Origin: PALSA-612 sp963765295
GTDB taxonomy: Bacteria > Actinomycetota > Thermoleophilia > Gaiellales > Gaiellaceae
Length of the DNA stretch: 64,000 bases
Assembly: GCA_963765295.1 (NCBI GenBank)
Contig: CAVXVO010000002.1
Span: forward strand, 1 to 64,000
Direction: 5' to 3'
This document shows, one piece after another, positions 63,862-64,000 of this stretch. Below the pieces are notes generated by a model. That model did not search any database. It saw only the letters and a program-made list of their open reading frames with translations, and had not been told where the DNA came from. Position numbers and translations under genes: made by a program. How positions within the stretch are numbered: the stretch's first letter is position 1; every line of letters starts with the position of its first letter.

Positions 63862-64000
63862 TCAGCCGCCGAGGGCGCTGCAGGTCTTGTCCTGCTTGAA
63901 GGCGTCCTCGAGCGCCTTGCTGTCGTACTTGGCCAGGCTCGAGAGCGCCAGCTGAGCCTGGTTCCCGGCAGCGGTGATCGTATTTCCGATGCCGATCGCA
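63862..64000 (-). CDS. Partial hypothetical protein (C-terminal 45 aa)
   Basis: The minus strand frame reads in from the right edge: NTITAAGNQAQLALSSLAKY, then DSKALEDAFKQDKTCSALGG and a TGA at 63864-63862. One Cys near the end. The rest lies outside the window; no family can be named. Confidence 0.5.
   Translation of the reverse strand, partial: AIGIGNTITAAGNQAQLALSSLAKYDSKALEDAFKQDKTCSALGG

Noticed and set aside
1..64000. CRISPR arrays
   Set aside because: No set of regularly spaced short direct repeats was seen; the repeats present are few, long or dispersed.

Overview
The window is GC-rich actinobacterial DNA. The chain of translation, secretion and lipid genes on the minus strand from about 19.6 to 6.0 kb (yceD, rpmF, plsX, acpP, rnc, smc, ftsY, ffh, rpsP, khpA, rimM, trmD, lepB, rplS, rnhB, yraN) is a bacterial core block. 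Its mix with class III nucleotide cyclases fused to ATPases, secreted Ig-like proteins and a dipeptide-type ABC operon suggests Actinomycetota, most likely Thermoleophilia (Gaiellales/Solirubrobacterales-like). That placement is inference.

Region 1 (1-5.9 kb) is a graveyard of mobile DNA: a broken IS3-type integrase, a secreted Ig-like protein, decayed SRAP and antiporter pieces, an IS982-family element with 16-bp inverted ends inserted beside a broken isoprenylcysteine methyltransferase-like gene, and an IS256-family transposase. It ends in a 26-codon stump of yraN, so the insertions cut into the core operon. Region 2 (5.9-19.6 kb) is the core operon. It contains a signal peptidase I with a J-domain-like N-terminus, an rplS/rnhB dual-coding overlap, a short-armed SMC, and an ABC-F protein and cupin inserted between yceD and rpmF. 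Region 3 (19.6-22.1 kb) holds a DMT transporter divergent from a LysR regulator, a small helical protein and tRNA-Ala(TGC).

Region 4 (22.05-49.21 kb) looks like a 27-kb genomic island: the last 44 bp of the tRNA-Ala region recur exactly at 49166-49209. Just inside the left end lie a serine recombinase and a small HEAGH (M41-like) protease. The cargo is dominated by nucleotide cyclase-ATPase proteins: a frameshifted cyclase/AAA/TPR, an intact 1614-aa cyclase/NTPase/nSTAND/TM/WD40 protein, a truncated cyclase, and another full-size cyclase/AAA/TPR. Also present are a decayed MFS transporter, a gene-free 1-kb tract of strong hairpins (a candidate large structured RNA) with a partial second copy at 47.8 kb, three copies of another intergenic repeat, a cold-shock protein, small membrane and secreted proteins, two cupin/flavin-type redox proteins, a PNPOx-GAF-winged-helix protein and a beta-carbonic anhydrase.

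Region 5 (49.5-64.0 kb) is a chromosomal metabolic region: a five-gene oligopeptide-type ABC transporter operon ending in a GH130 glycoside phosphorylase, a one-Cys redoxin with a DsbA remnant, a flavin disulfide reductase, a VOC-family protein, a Ser/Thr kinase, small membrane and zinc-ribbon proteins, a polysaccharide flippase, a nucleotidyltransferase and the 3' end of one more gene.

Many genes are broken by single-base shifts. Where the correct frame can be inferred these are mostly extra bases in short homopolymers, and they hit housekeeping genes (lepB, dpp-type permease and ATPase) as well as mobile ones. Residual sequencing error is therefore a serious alternative to true pseudogenes, and each affected entry says so.
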